Source of the DNA: a virus
Direction: 5' to 3' (one strand)
Virus record (IMG/VR): IMGVR_UViG_3300006854_000258
Span: 1 to 48,681 of that record
Length of the DNA: 48,681 bases
Part shown: positions 32,188 through 40,732 of the stretch, piece by piece
How positions within the stretch are numbered: the stretch's first letter is position 1
How the letters are laid out: each line of letters starts with the position of its first letter
Position numbers and translations under genes: made by a program
Notes under the pieces: generated by a model
Seen by the model: only the letters and a program-made list of their open reading frames with translations
What the model was told of the DNA's origin: nothing
The model's database searches: none

Positions 32188-32221
32188 GGACAAAATTATG
32201 CCGAAAATCCCGCGATCGCGG
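32188..32221. promoter_or_regulatory. ACAAAATTAT copy and 12-base palindrome
   Basis: GGACAAAATTATGCC (32188-32202) resembles the recurrent element but points away from the only gene start nearby, so it is a weak member. CCGCGATCGCGG (32210-32221) is a perfect palindrome. Both lie in the 95-base gap between the RuvC-like gene and the membrane-protein gene. Confidence 0.25.
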
Positions 32222-32282
32222 ATCCAACTGCAGCCATTCGGCCAATGCACCTGGTTTACGCGGTTTGAGCCCGCGGCCGCAG

Positions 32283-32855
32283 TCACCGCCACACCGTCCC
32301 CGGCCGCGCCGGAACGTTCTCGTTCGACATCGCCGCGCGCGCGACGTTGGTCTCGATCCCCCACAGCGCGACGCACAACGCATCGAGCACGTGCACGACC
32401 ATCGACGGTGGGACGTGTTGCAGAGCAGCCAGGAGCCCCGAGCAGCGCGTTTTCGCTTCGTCGTGCGCCTTGTCCTCCGTGCCGCTGGGATGGAGGTGCT
32501 TGCGGATCACCTTCGGCAGCGTGCCGACCACCGGCAGGCTGCGCCGTTCGAGCTCGGCCACGATCACACCGTGCGCGATGCCCATAACCACAGCCGAGCG
32601 CGAGCTTTTCGATCCGGCCAGCGATTCGAGCGCCACGATGCTGGGCCGGAAACGGTCGAGCCGCTCGCCGAGCCATTTGGCAAGGTCTCGCGCGCGCCGC
32701 GTGAAATCGTGCGCAAGCTCGATCTGCATCTTCTTCGCGAGCGGCTCGGACGAGAACGAGTCGCAGCCGAGCGCGGCGATGGTGCCCGCGCGATCGACAT
32801 CGATAACCGCGAGCCCGAGCTTGGCGAGCCCACCGTCGATCCCGACGATGATCAT
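32283..32855 (-). CDS. RuvC-like Holliday junction resolvase
   Basis: 190 residues. GIDGGLAKLGLAVID with D7, VALESLAGSKSSRSA with the Glu, the later Asp-rich EDKAHDEAKTRC and HVLDALCVALWG supply the four acidic residues of the RuvC/RNase H fold. It should resolve branched DNA made during recombination or before packaging. Overlaps the DUF5131 gene upstream (ATGA). Last gene of the recombination and early operon. Confidence 0.75.
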   Translation of the reverse strand: MIIVGIDGGLAKLGLAVIDVDRAGTIAALGCDSFSSEPLAKKMQIELAHDFTRRARDLAKWLGERLDRFRPSIVALESLAGSKSSRSAVVMGIAHGVIVAELERRSLPVVGTLPKVIRKHLHPSGTEDKAHDEAKTRCSGLLAALQHVPPSMVVHVLDALCVALWGIETNVARAAMSNENVPARPGTVWR

Positions 32856-33700
32856 CGCGTCCTCGGAAACGCCGAGTGCGACTCGCCATCGAGCATCGGC
32901 AGATGGATCGTCTGGCCGATGTACGTCACCCCGTTGGGATTCGCGATCCCCGGTGGCACGACACGTCCGGCCCATTGCTTGAAGTGAAACGCCACGCCGT
33001 GGCGCTGCGCAGCATCGCGCGCGACGCGCACCCATTCGACATCGGCCGGGCGCCCGCTGTGGCCGGACTCGTCGCCGATGATGAGCCAATGGATGCGCTC
33101 GAGACTGCGCGAGTAGCCGAGCGTGAGATCCCACGTGTCCGCCCCGATGAATTCGAGGATCGGCTCGCAGCTCACGAAGCGCACGTCGGCCTGGATCCCG
33201 CGCAGCGTCAGGATGCGCTCTTCGGCGCGGCCATTGTCTTCGGCCGTCACGCCGAGCCACACGTTGGACCACGGGAAGCCCGACGGGATGCCGGCGTCGT
33301 ACCACGGCAGCATCTTCGAGAAGTTTTCGGGCCGCTTCGTCAGTAGCAGCCAATCCAGATGCGGCGTCGCAAGGATCAGATTCCACAGCCGGCGGCGATG
33401 CGGGATGAGATCCTGCCGATCCTCGAAGACGTCGGCCATCGACGCGCAGAAGACGCGGCGGCGTTCGCCCGCTTTCTCGGCGGCTGCGTTCCAGCGGCGC
33501 GGCTGATCCCAGTGCTTATCGCCGAAGAAACGCCGCGGCGCGTTCGGTCCCCAGTGCGGCGGGCTCTTGTCATTCACGAATCGGCGATCGAACGCCTCGG
33601 CGTAGCAGTTGCGGCACGCCTCGCTCACGCGAACGCAACCCCACCACGGGTTGAACGTGTGATCACACCACGTAATCTCGGTTTTCTCACCCACGGCCAT
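32852..33700 (-). CDS. DUF5131 protein (phage Gp37/Gp68 family)
   Basis: 282 residues, ribosome site AAGGAG. EITWCDHTFNPWWGC and SEACRNCYAE near residue 30 give the three-Cys cluster of this family; DWLLLTKRPENF and SNVWLGVTAEDN follow, then FVSCEPILEFI and a late IIGDESGHSGRP. Family members have a radical-SAM-like TIM-barrel appearance and often pair with TcmP proteins, but no such partner is visible here. Biochemical role unknown. Confidence 0.8.
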   Translation of the reverse strand: MAVGEKTEITWCDHTFNPWWGCVRVSEACRNCYAEAFDRRFVNDKSPPHWGPNAPRRFFGDKHWDQPRRWNAAAEKAGERRRVFCASMADVFEDRQDLIPHRRRLWNLILATPHLDWLLLTKRPENFSKMLPWYDAGIPSGFPWSNVWLGVTAEDNGRAEERILTLRGIQADVRFVSCEPILEFIGADTWDLTLGYSRSLERIHWLIIGDESGHSGRPADVEWVRVARDAAQRHGVAFHFKQWAGRVVPPGIANPNGVTYIGQTIHLPMLDGESHSAFPRTR

Positions 33701-34067
33701 GCTCCTTTCGCGCCTCGTCGACAGCGGCAAACATGCGATCACGCGCGTAATTCGCCGACGGACGATCATCGTCCCGGATCGCATCGCATAGATCGCAAGC
33801 CGGTTCGAACACGGCAAGCCGCTGTCCGTATTCGCGTTCTGTTTCCAGCATCCGGCATTGAAGCCGTCGCACTTCCTCGATCAACTTGGGGACGAGCGTC
33901 CGCGCCTCGGCGATGAAACGGGCATCCTCGGGCGCCTCGCCGACGTCGGCGACCCACAGGCCGTTAGCATCGATGACGATGCAACGGCCGTGATCATCCT
34001 GCGCCCACACCCATGGACCGGGCTGCGTTGCGAGCTTGCACAGCGCCTCGGCTTCGAGCACCTCCAT
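33687..34067 (-). CDS. Hypothetical protein
   Basis: 126 residues. ALCKLATQPGPWVWAQDDHG, DANGLWVADVGEAPEDARFI is a pattern I know from many uncharacterised bacterial and phage proteins. It ends in a helix with CDLC and a basic tail (ARDRMFAAVDEARKEHGRG). Ends 14 bases inside the DUF5131 start. Confidence 0.55.
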   Translation of the reverse strand: MEVLEAEALCKLATQPGPWVWAQDDHGRCIVIDANGLWVADVGEAPEDARFIAEARTLVPKLIEEVRRLQCRMLETEREYGQRLAVFEPACDLCDAIRDDDRPSANYARDRMFAAVDEARKEHGRG

Positions 34068-34068
34068 C

Positions 34069-34287
34069 TCACCCACCGATGGACTCCTGTGACGGCCGCA
34101 GCGCCTCAAGCGCGACCCAACCGCGTTTCTTGTCGATCGTGCAGGCATAGCGAATGGGCTGCCGGCCAGCTCGCGGGAGCTTGAACGGGCCGTGCGTGAT
34201 CGTGGCCCCAGTGATCGTCGGCGCCTCACCGATCACGGACGAATAGTCCACGCGCGCACCGACAACAGCCCATGCCGGCAGGTTCAC
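34069..34287 (-). CDS. Small hypothetical protein
   Basis: 72 residues; an SH3-like barrel pattern (WAVVGARVDYSSVIGEAPTI) with a basic loop (TIDKKRGWVALEALRPSQ). Overlaps the RecT stop (ATGA). No known family. Probably a DNA-binding or modulating partner in the recombination operon, but this is only from position. Confidence 0.5.
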   Translation of the reverse strand: MNLPAWAVVGARVDYSSVIGEAPTITGATITHGPFKLPRAGRQPIRYACTIDKKRGWVALEALRPSQESIGG

Positions 34288-35141
34288 TGCTGCGCCTCGG
34301 TGGTGTCGATCACCTCGCCAGCCTCGCCGGACATCTCACGCCCGCGCTCTTGCTCGTTCTCGGCGCGGCTGGCCTCGCCATCGGTGAGCGCGTCGATCAC
34401 GTCGCGCGCCGCGGTGTCTTCGCCGTCCTCGGTGCGCTGCTCGATCGCGGTGGCCACGAGATAGTCCTGGCCGAGCGGCAGCCGCTTACAGAGCCGACGG
34501 ATCACGCTCTTGCGCTGCATCTCCGACTCCCAGTCTTTCCACGCGGGCGACTTGCCGCGCTGCTCGGCCACGCGCTTGATCTTGTCCAGCTCGGTGGCGT
34601 CCATCCACTCCAGCTCCTTCGCGCCGTGCGCCAGCCCGGCGACGGAGTAGGCGCCGATCACGAGCCCGCGATCGCCGATCAGCGGTTTGTGGATGATCCT
34701 CGGCTCACTGCCGAGCATCAGCTCGAAGGCGTCGCGCTCGCGCACGACTTCCGCGCCGAGCGAGCGCACCTCGCGGCTGCGCCGGGCCATCTTGATCATG
34801 CCCTTGTAGCCGGCCATGAATTGCGCGCGCCGCGCGAAGGGGACGAGATACGCTTCGCCTTTGAGCGCGCCGGGCTCGAGACCGGTCTGCGCGCACGCGA
34901 GCAGCGCGAGATAGATGCTCGCCGGATCGCACTGCCGCAGCTTCTCGCTCTGCTGCAGGTCGAGCAGCGCGAAGCGGATCAGCGCCTCGGGCCGCAGCCC
35001 GGCCGTGACCCACTGGGAGAGCCGCTGCAGCCGCGCCTGCAGAAAGTCGCCGTGCGTTTTCAGCTCGCGCGCGATCTTGCCGCGCTCGCCTTCCTGGCGC
35101 GTCAGCTCCTTTCCGGATTGCGTGTATTCGGTCTTCGCCAT
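34284..35141 (-). CDS. recT: RecT-family single-strand annealing protein
   Basis: 285 residues. RecT features: LRQCDPASIYLALLACAQTG, LEPGALKGEAYLVPFARRAQ, MAGYKGMIKMARRSREVRSL, and SPAWKDWESEMQRKSVIRRL. It should pair with the YqaJ exonuclease encoded upstream to make recombination between ends of DNA. The last 50 residues are acidic and variable. First in a run with small zinc proteins between it and the exonuclease. Confidence 0.85.
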   Translation of the reverse strand: MAKTEYTQSGKELTRQEGERGKIARELKTHGDFLQARLQRLSQWVTAGLRPEALIRFALLDLQQSEKLRQCDPASIYLALLACAQTGLEPGALKGEAYLVPFARRAQFMAGYKGMIKMARRSREVRSLGAEVVRERDAFELMLGSEPRIIHKPLIGDRGLVIGAYSVAGLAHGAKELEWMDATELDKIKRVAEQRGKSPAWKDWESEMQRKSVIRRLCKRLPLGQDYLVATAIEQRTEDGEDTAARDVIDALTDGEASRAENEQERGREMSGEAGEVIDTTEAQQ

Positions 35142-35175
35142 AGCTACCCATCATTCTGCGGCATCGCGCCGCGTG

Positions 35176-35346
35176 TCAAGTTTTTGCCCGTTCCCATCCG
35201 TGGCCGCGCGCCTGCAGTGCAACGAGGCATCGCTCGTGAAACGAGACGAGTTTGTTAGGATCGCGGTGCGATGGATTGCGCGCTGTCACGAGCGTCCCAT
35301 CCTTGATCGGAAACCCGCAATTCCAGCAATGCGGCTCGTCTGTCAT
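35176..35346 (-). CDS. Small zinc-binding protein
   Basis: 56 residues. HCWNCGFPI gives one CxxC, and SFHERCLVAL a HxxxC. A single zinc site is likely. Small proteins with this GFPI...HERC order are common in phages. Overlaps the upstream gene (ATGA). Confidence 0.6.
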   Translation of the reverse strand: MTDEPHCWNCGFPIKDGTLVTARNPSHRDPNKLVSFHERCLVALQARGHGWERAKT

Positions 35347-35897
35347 GGGCGCATCTCGGCGAGCCCGCGCCATTTCTCGTAGCAGGGCTCGCCGCCGGTG
35401 CGGCTGATGATGCTGATCTCGAGCGCGCGCATCATCGTGCCGCGCTTTGGCCGCATGGCGATCACCATGGTCTGCGAGCCGCTGCGCCAGAAGCCCCACG
35501 CGCCTTCCGCGGTGATGACGGTCTCGCTGGCCTCGCGATCGCCGTACGCCATCCGGCCGACATTCACCACAATCGGGCCGCCGGCGTGCACGACCGCGAG
35601 AATCGTGTCGCGGAAGCCGTCGCGGCATGCGCGCTCGTGCTCGACGAAGGCGCCGCTCTCGAGCTTGGCTCGGTAGGGGATGGGGTTGGCGCTCGCCGAG
35701 CTGGTGAGCATGCACAGCATCGACAAGATCACGGCCGATGCCATGCGCAGCGCTCGCCGCCCGCGGCGAGTGCTGGCATGCCACTGATCGGGGCAGACCG
35801 AGACTTCGCCTTCGAAGGCGAGTGCGGGATGGAGATGCGGCTGCGGCGATCCGCAGGTCGGACACTTCTCGCCCGTGACATCAATGCGTGCTCTCAT
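35343..35897 (-). CDS. Zinc-ribbon plus membrane/secreted domain protein
   Basis: 184 residues. An N-terminal CPTCGSPQPH with a later CPDQWH gives a zinc-like site, then a basic stretch RRGRRALR, then a hydrophobic ASAVILSMLCMLTSSASA like a signal or membrane segment, and a C-terminal domain (ANPIPYRAKLESGAFVEHER). Either this is one membrane protein with a cytoplasmic zinc domain, or a secreted protein starting at the internal ATG at 35743. The second reading gives an ordinary signal peptide. Confidence 0.5.
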   Translation of the reverse strand: MRARIDVTGEKCPTCGSPQPHLHPALAFEGEVSVCPDQWHASTRRGRRALRMASAVILSMLCMLTSSASANPIPYRAKLESGAFVEHERACRDGFRDTILAVVHAGGPIVVNVGRMAYGDREASETVITAEGAWGFWRSGSQTMVIAMRPKRGTMMRALEISIISRTGGEPCYEKWRGLAEMRP

Positions 35898-36184
35898 CGT
35901 TTCACCATCCGGCGGATCTCATCAGCCGACGCCACCAATCGCAGCGAGGTGAGGTGCGAGATCGCTTCGGCGATCGCCTGATCGTAGCCTTTCTCGAAAT
36001 CGTCGGGCCCGACCTGCGCCGCGGCGCGCATCGCATCCATCGCGCGATCGCGCCATTGCTTGGGGACCAGCACGAAGCCGGCGCCATCGATCACACCAGC
36101 GGCCTCGGCCCCGACGGCGATCATGACTTCGTCATTCGTCATCGTGATCCCGAAGAGCTCGCGCGATTCATCGCTGGCCGGCAT
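35894..36184 (-). CDS. Hypothetical protein
   Basis: 96 residues from ATG 36184, overlapping the exonuclease stop. Mostly helical: WRDRAMDAMRAAAQVGPDDF, YDQAIAEAISHLTSLRLVA. Unknown family. It lies immediately after the YqaJ gene and may be a small partner, though no evidence beyond order. Confidence 0.5.
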   Translation of the reverse strand: MPASDESRELFGITMTNDEVMIAVGAEAAGVIDGAGFVLVPKQWRDRAMDAMRAAAQVGPDDFEKGYDQAIAEAISHLTSLRLVASADEIRRMVKR

Positions 36185-37311
36185 CACTGCTCTCCATCGT
36201 TGTCGGCCTGATCGGCAGCCCACGATCGCGGCGTGCGCAGCGACCATCCCGTGTGCTCGCGCTTGTGGCGAGCCCGCACGTGCTCGAGCTGGACGTCGAG
36301 CAGCAGCCCGATCGCGTCGGACATCGGGCGGCCCGCCATCACGTCGGCGATCACCGTGCGCGCGATGCCGAGCAGATACTCCAGCTCGCCGATGTAGCCC
36401 GCGTGATCGAAGCCGGCGCCGCTCTTGTACGCGGTCAGCTTGCCTTGCTCGTGCGCGTCGAGCCCGGTCGCGCCAGCGGCCGCGAGCGCCATCAGGATGC
36501 GGCTCGTCATCTCTTCCTTGACGCGCTTGGCGTCGGCTTCGAGCGCCTTCGCCGCGCGCAGCCGCTTCGTCACGTCCATGTCATCGGGCGAGGCCGTCAC
36601 CACGAGCTTCGCCTGCGCCTTGCTCATGCGCTCGGACGCGTAGCGGCGCCACGCCTGCGATGCGTCGACGCTGGGCTCCTTGCCATCCTTTGCGCGCGAC
36701 CAAAACAGCTCGAGATCGCGCAGGATGGCGCGTTCGATCTTGTCGTCGCGCTCGACGCGGAACGGCCCCACGTAGCGCTGGCCGCCGAGCAAGCAAACGA
36801 CGTCGCACCATCCGATGCGCGCCTTGGGATCGCACATCGACAGCACGGCCATCTCCACGCGCGACTGGATCTCGACGCGTTGCGGGATCCAGTCCTCCCA
36901 CAGATCGGCGAGATACGCCGACGTTGTCTTGACCTGCAGGAGCCCGATCGCGGCGAGCTCGCTCGGCGGCCGCGGCTCGACCTCGATCACGCCGCGGATC
37001 TCGTCCGAGTCGGCCACGATCCCATCCGGCGTGGCGCGTAGCCAGCCGTTCGGTGCGACGTACGACGCGGTGGGGACCCACACGGGCACGTTGCGCCGCG
37101 TGGCGTAGACCCCGCGCACGATCGGTTCGAGCAGCTTGCCCCACAGCGCGGGCTCGGCGTCTTCGCCGCGCGGCTCGGCCGTGCCACGGATCGCGTGGAA
37201 CACCGAGAGCGGGCTGCGGTATGGATCGCAGCCGAGCGCGGCCGCGGCATCGGATGCGCCGATGCAGTCAGTGGCGAGCGTTTGCTCGACCGGGACGATT
37301 GCTTGTGTCAT
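36184..37311 (-). CDS. YqaJ-family recombination exonuclease
   Basis: 375 residues with ribosome site AGGAG before ATG 37311. CIGASDAAAALGCDPYRSPL, WGKLLEPIVR near residue 61 (Glu), RATPDGIVAD near 96 (Asp) and IGLLQVKTT near 125 (QVK) form the lambda-exonuclease-type active site. It degrades double-strand ends for RecT annealing. A helical C-terminal third is less conserved. Its own upstream dyads (37334-37367) suggest separate control within the operon. Confidence 0.8.
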   Translation of the reverse strand: MTQAIVPVEQTLATDCIGASDAAAALGCDPYRSPLSVFHAIRGTAEPRGEDAEPALWGKLLEPIVRGVYATRRNVPVWVPTASYVAPNGWLRATPDGIVADSDEIRGVIEVEPRPPSELAAIGLLQVKTTSAYLADLWEDWIPQRVEIQSRVEMAVLSMCDPKARIGWCDVVCLLGGQRYVGPFRVERDDKIERAILRDLELFWSRAKDGKEPSVDASQAWRRYASERMSKAQAKLVVTASPDDMDVTKRLRAAKALEADAKRVKEEMTSRILMALAAAGATGLDAHEQGKLTAYKSGAGFDHAGYIGELEYLLGIARTVIADVMAGRPMSDAIGLLLDVQLEHVRARHKREHTGWSLRTPRSWAADQADNDGEQ

Positions 37312-37333
37312 CGAATTCTCCTGGTTCCAGCCT

Positions 37334-37367
37334 ACGATCCTCTGAGGATCGTGCGCAAATTTTGTGC
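37334..37367 (-). promoter_or_regulatory. Dyads and AT-rich element before the exonuclease gene
   Basis: In the 58-base gap between the 37370 gene and the exonuclease ATG lie ACGATCC-TCTGA-GGATCGT (37334-37352, perfect 7-base arms) and GCGCAAATTTTGTGC (37353-37367, near-perfect palindrome). Read on the minus strand the second is GCACAAAATTTGCGC and ends 41 bases before the ATG, the spacing seen for the other copies. Confidence 0.5.
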
Positions 37368-37369
37368 GG

Positions 37370-37852
37370 CTACGCGACGCCGCGATCGTACAGCGGCGAG
37401 GATTCCAGCTCGGCGGCCGCATCCGACGAGAGCCCGTGATCGACTGCGAGCAGCACGGCGCGCGCGCAGAAGAAGCACAGGAACGCGCGATCGAAGGTCT
37501 TGCCAGGTGCCACCACGTCCACGGCGTTCGTCGCGTCGATGACGGCACCGTCGTGCGCGGCTTGGAGATCCTTCGCCAGCTCGAGATCGTGGCGCCCGCG
37601 GAGCTCCGCGTAGACCAGCGCGGCGCCGCGCGAGATCTGCGGCTCGCCGGCCATGCTGTGCGACACCATCGTGTCTTCCATCTCGGGGCGGTAGGCTGCA
37701 TCCGGGATCAGCGCGCCGAGTCCGCACACGCGGCCATCCGCGCCGCGCAGCCGGCAGATGCGCCCGGCGCCGGTGGTAGTGGATGGTCCGCCTTGCGCGA
37801 TGATGGTGCGCACGACGCGATCGTAGGTCTCTTGCTTGGTCATTTGAACCAT
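37370..37852 (-). CDS. Hypothetical protein
   Basis: 160 residues (ATG 37843 alternative). MTKQETYDRVVRTIIAQGGP, then CRLRGADGRVCGLGALIPDA recalls small phage and bacterial proteins that open with helix plus a conserved C...CA/GLG turn. The later part is helical (YAELRGRHDLELAKDLQAAH). Function unknown. It precedes the exonuclease in the operon. Confidence 0.55.
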   Translation of the reverse strand: MVQMTKQETYDRVVRTIIAQGGPSTTTGAGRICRLRGADGRVCGLGALIPDAAYRPEMEDTMVSHSMAGEPQISRGAALVYAELRGRHDLELAKDLQAAHDGAVIDATNAVDVVAPGKTFDRAFLCFFCARAVLLAVDHGLSSDAAAELESSPLYDRGVA

Positions 37853-38022
37853 CCCGCTGCATGCAGCTCGCGCAGCTTCTCGCGGAGTAGCCCTTCGGCC
37901 ACGTCGCTGGTGTTCAGGCCGAAGAATCCGGTTACGAGCAAGTCCTGCAGCGCGCGCGACGCGGCCGGCGTGAGATCGATCCAGATCCCGCTGGGGATCC
38001 GCTTCTGCTGTCGCTTCGGCAT
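37840..38022 (-). CDS. Small DNA-binding-like protein
   Basis: 60 residues. A basic start KRQQKRIPSGIWIDLTPAAS followed by two helices (RALQDLLVTGFFGLNTSDVA, GLLREKLRELHAAGWF) resembles a ribbon-helix-helix pattern. A DNA-binding role is tentative. Stop lies inside the next gene by 13 bases. Confidence 0.5.
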   Translation of the reverse strand: MPKRQQKRIPSGIWIDLTPAASRALQDLLVTGFFGLNTSDVAEGLLREKLRELHAAGWFK

Positions 38023-38459
38023 TACTTATCCTTCGTCAGCTCGACCATCTCATCGGCGGTGAGCATCTTCCCATCCATGATCGCCGCGGATGGCATCCAT
38101 CCAGCGCCGCGCACGAAGCGCTCGGCGGTTTCGCGCTTCCAACCTTGCCCCCACGGGTGCGACGGATAGCGATCGCCACCGCGATCATCGGGCTGCGACA
38201 TCCAATCGATCAGCTCGTCGGCCGTTGCGAAGACCGGTGAGATCGGGCCGTCGCTGACGGTCTGCCACAGCTGCCATCCTTCGCCTTCCGGCGGACAGAT
38301 GCTGTAGCCGCCGCACGTGTCCTCGTCGTGCTCGAAGTCCTTATCGTGGCGGTTGGGATGCGTGCACGTGGCTTTGTGCTGGAACCATGCAGCATCGGCA
38401 TACGATTCGCCGATCGGAAACGTGAAGTCGAGCGGCACGCGGTTGATCTCTCGTCCCAT
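38022..38459 (-). CDS. Conserved phage protein
   Basis: 145 residues. The opening GREINRVPLDFTFPIGESY and the middle PPEGEGWQLWQTVSDGPISP, FATADELIDWM are signs of a widely spread phage and bacterial protein with unknown function. It ends in a helix AERFVRGAGWMPSA. One CTHP...CGGYSIC part has a possible zinc site. Family recognised, function unknown. Confidence 0.7.
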   Translation of the reverse strand: MGREINRVPLDFTFPIGESYADAAWFQHKATCTHPNRHDKDFEHDEDTCGGYSICPPEGEGWQLWQTVSDGPISPVFATADELIDWMSQPDDRGGDRYPSHPWGQGWKRETAERFVRGAGWMPSAAIMDGKMLTADEMVELTKDK

Positions 38460-38462
38460 GAT

Positions 38463-38675
38463 TCATCCTTTCGAGTTGCAACGTGGGCACGGGGTGGGCT
38501 CGCTATCCCAGCACCTCCAAGTGATCTGACAACGGCTGCAGCCGTACAATACGATCCGCTGCACCACCTCGACGACGCGGCCGTGCGGCTCGTTCGGATC
38601 GTAGGGCTCGCACCACACGGCGATCTCGAGCGTCGGCGGCAGCGTCGACAGCAGCGGGCGCCACGGGTTGCTCAT
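38463..38675 (-). CDS. Small zinc-ribbon-like protein
   Basis: 70 residues. A central CSRCQITWRCW and final CPRC form a likely four-Cys zinc site. Typical of small phage proteins between conserved genes. Function unknown. Confidence 0.55.
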   Translation of the reverse strand: MSNPWRPLLSTLPPTLEIAVWCEPYDPNEPHGRVVEVVQRIVLYGCSRCQITWRCWDSEPTPCPRCNSKG

Positions 38676-38905
38676 GGCTGATCTCCGAGCGCGCGCCGCA
38701 GCGCCGAGATCTCGGTGTGCAGGTAGCAGAGCCGCGACCAGTGCGACGGCGGCAGGTTCGCATCGAGCGTGAGCCGCGACATCGCGCGCTCGATCTCGGT
38801 CAGCCGCAGGCGCGCGTGGCGGATGAGCCCTTCGAGCACTTGGGCATGCGCCAGCGCGTTGCGGGCGATCGTGGCGAGCACGTCGGCATCGGCATTCGAT
38901 GCCAT
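38672..38905 (-). CDS. Small helical protein
   Basis: 77 residues; mostly helical (ADVLATIARNALAHAQVLEG, LIRHARLRLTEIERAMSRL). No recognised domain. ATGA-overlapping both neighbours. Confidence 0.5.
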   Translation of the reverse strand: MASNADADVLATIARNALAHAQVLEGLIRHARLRLTEIERAMSRLTLDANLPPSHWSRLCYLHTEISALRRALGDQP

Positions 38906-39576
38906 CAGCTATCCCATTCCACGGCATCGCCATCGCGATGGCCGAGGTGGCGCCCCGTGTGGCCGCTGTCGAGCACGCACGTGCACGTGAGCCCCGGGCA
39001 CGGCATCCCGCACGCCACCGATGGTGCGCCGGTCGGCGAGGCGAGATACACCTCGCAGGAGACTTGAATCTCGATCGCGCGCGCGCGCATTTCGCGGAAC
39101 ATGATCCCGAGCGCCTCGGGCATCGAATGCTCCGACGTGATCCGGTCGAATGCCTCGACGTTCGACGCGTCGCGCATCTTCCCAACGATCTGCATCAGCC
39201 GATCGCGCGCCCACTGCTGATGGCGCAGCGCCATGCGCAGCTCGGTCTGTAGCCGCACGGTCTCGCGTAAGCCATCGACCCACCGATCCACGAGCCCGGT
39301 GTCGGGCGGGATCGAGCTGACCGAGCGCTCGTACGGCTTGCACGCCCGCTGCGCGCGATCGAGCGGATACCCGAGCTCGAGAAGCCGGTCGATCGCCACG
39401 ACATCGACGCCGCTCAAACGCGCCGCGCGCAACAGGTCGAGCGTGGTCATCTTGCGGCGCTGCTCGATCCGTTCGAGCGCGCACGCGAGACACAGGCCGC
39501 GCGCCGACTCGGGCAAGAGCGGATACTGGTCGCCGCAGACCGTGCACACGTCGTGCGTCGTCGACTCGTCCATCAC
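38905..39576 (-). CDS. Zinc-ribbon-containing hypothetical protein
   Basis: 223 residues. An N-terminal CTVCGDQY and CLACALER zinc site, a long helical middle (VDGLRETVRLQTELRMALRH), and a C-terminal CGMPCPGLTCTC plus late His (HTGRHLGHRDGD) that recalls small phage Cys/His tails. ATG 39573 is an alternative start. Largest of the small-zinc group in this operon. Function unknown. Confidence 0.55.
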   Translation of the reverse strand: MMDESTTHDVCTVCGDQYPLLPESARGLCLACALERIEQRRKMTTLDLLRAARLSGVDVVAIDRLLELGYPLDRAQRACKPYERSVSSIPPDTGLVDRWVDGLRETVRLQTELRMALRHQQWARDRLMQIVGKMRDASNVEAFDRITSEHSMPEALGIMFREMRARAIEIQVSCEVYLASPTGAPSVACGMPCPGLTCTCVLDSGHTGRHLGHRDGDAVEWDS

Positions 39577-40079
39577 GCTGCCCTCGAGATGCTGTGGGTC
39601 GCGCGCATGGCGATCTCAGCCTGCACGATATCGAGCCACCAAAACTCCGTGGCGCTGCCGATGGCGCCCATGCCGGGCGAGATGCTCGTCGCCAGCCGTT
39701 CGAGCGTCTCGAACGTGCGCTGCAACGCCGCATCGGACAGGAACGCCACCGCGGCGGCGGGAAGCGGGCCGACCCACCGCACGACGTTGCGGCCGGGCAC
39801 GGTGATCGGCGTCGGGCTCCACGACACGTGCTTCGTGCGCTGCGCCCGCTCGGGATGCGGCGTGCGCTCGATCCAGTGGAAGCCGCGCCGCGTGTATCGC
39901 CCATCGCTGCAGAACCGGCCGAACGCATAAGTAAACTGTGCCTTGCCGCCGAGCGCGTGGAAGTGCCGCACGAGTGTGGCTTGCTCGATCATGTGTCCTT
40001 CGGCCGTCTGGCGAGCGAGCCATCGCAGTGCGCGCGCACAGAGCGCCGTGCCGAAGAGTGTCTCAACGGCCGGCTTCAC
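39573..40079 (-). CDS. Hypothetical protein
   Basis: 168 residues from GTG 40079, which overlaps the previous stop. Helical with Trp/His residues (LVRHFHALGGKAQFTYAFGR) and a late WWLDIVQAEIAMRATHS. No family recognised. Operon position only. Confidence 0.5.
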   Translation of the reverse strand: MKPAVETLFGTALCARALRWLARQTAEGHMIEQATLVRHFHALGGKAQFTYAFGRFCSDGRYTRRGFHWIERTPHPERAQRTKHVSWSPTPITVPGRNVVRWVGPLPAAAVAFLSDAALQRTFETLERLATSISPGMGAIGSATEFWWLDIVQAEIAMRATHSISRAA

Positions 40080-40231
40080 TTGGCACCCCGCACGACTTGG
40101 TACTGGCGATCGAGGATCATCGCGCGTCCGATCCAGTACCAGATACGCGCGAACCGGTCGCTCGGCACGTTGCTGTGGTAGTACGCGATCAGATCGGCTG
40201 ACACCTCGACGGGGTTGCATTCGATCCTCAT
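40076..40231 (-). CDS. Very small hypothetical protein
   Basis: 51 residues: IECNPVEVSADLIAYYHSNV then RFARIWYWIGRAMILDR. Too short to place in a family. ATGA overlap with the upstream gene and GTGA overlap with the next support it. Confidence 0.45.
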   Translation of the reverse strand: MRIECNPVEVSADLIAYYHSNVPSDRFARIWYWIGRAMILDRQYQVVRGAK

Positions 40232-40539
40232 GACGCCTCGCTGTCGGCGAAGTGCAGCTCGGTGCAGGCGACCGAGCAGATCGGCACCATCACGCCATTG
40301 TCCATCGGCACGTGGCCGGGCTCGTCGCCTTCGTTGATCGGCCGGCCGCACACCCAACACTTCTCGGTCTCGATGTCGAGCACGGTCTTTGCGAGCCCGA
40401 GCCGGCGCTCGATCTCGGCGTCGATCTCGGCGACGTGCGCCCACAGACAGAGCACGGCCGTAGCGTCTTTCTCGCGGCGAATCTCCTGCACGTTGGCGCG
40501 GCGTTCGGCGAGCAGGTCTTGATAGCTACGATTCTTCAT
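40228..40539 (-). CDS. Helical zinc-binding protein
   Basis: 103 residues. A long basic helix (YQDLLAERRANVQEIRREKD) then CWVCGRPINEGDEPG and CSVACTELHF, a possible treble-clef or zinc-ribbon site. A CxxC...CxxxC pattern is common in small phage DNA-binding proteins. Confidence 0.55.
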   Translation of the reverse strand: MKNRSYQDLLAERRANVQEIRREKDATAVLCLWAHVAEIDAEIERRLGLAKTVLDIETEKCWVCGRPINEGDEPGHVPMDNGVMVPICSVACTELHFADSEAS

Positions 40540-40732
40540 GGCTGGCCTTCACGAGCTTGAGGTGTCCGATCACGAATTGGTGAATCTCGCCGGTTTTGCG
40601 ACCCTCTATCAACGCGAGCCATCCGGTACCAGTGACGTACGTCAGCGCGACGATCACAAAGGGCTTGCCGTGCAGCGAGCTGGCATGCTCGGAGGTCACC
40701 GTGCAGCGCCGGCCGATGAGGTTGGTCATCAC
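40526..40732 (-). CDS. Small hypothetical protein
   Basis: 68 residues. Beta-rich with IGRRCTVTSEHASSLHGKPF and VTGTGWLALIEGRKTGEIHQ, which looks like a small SH3- or OB-like barrel. No family recognised. Confidence 0.45.
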   Translation of the reverse strand: MMTNLIGRRCTVTSEHASSLHGKPFVIVALTYVTGTGWLALIEGRKTGEIHQFVIGHLKLVKASHEES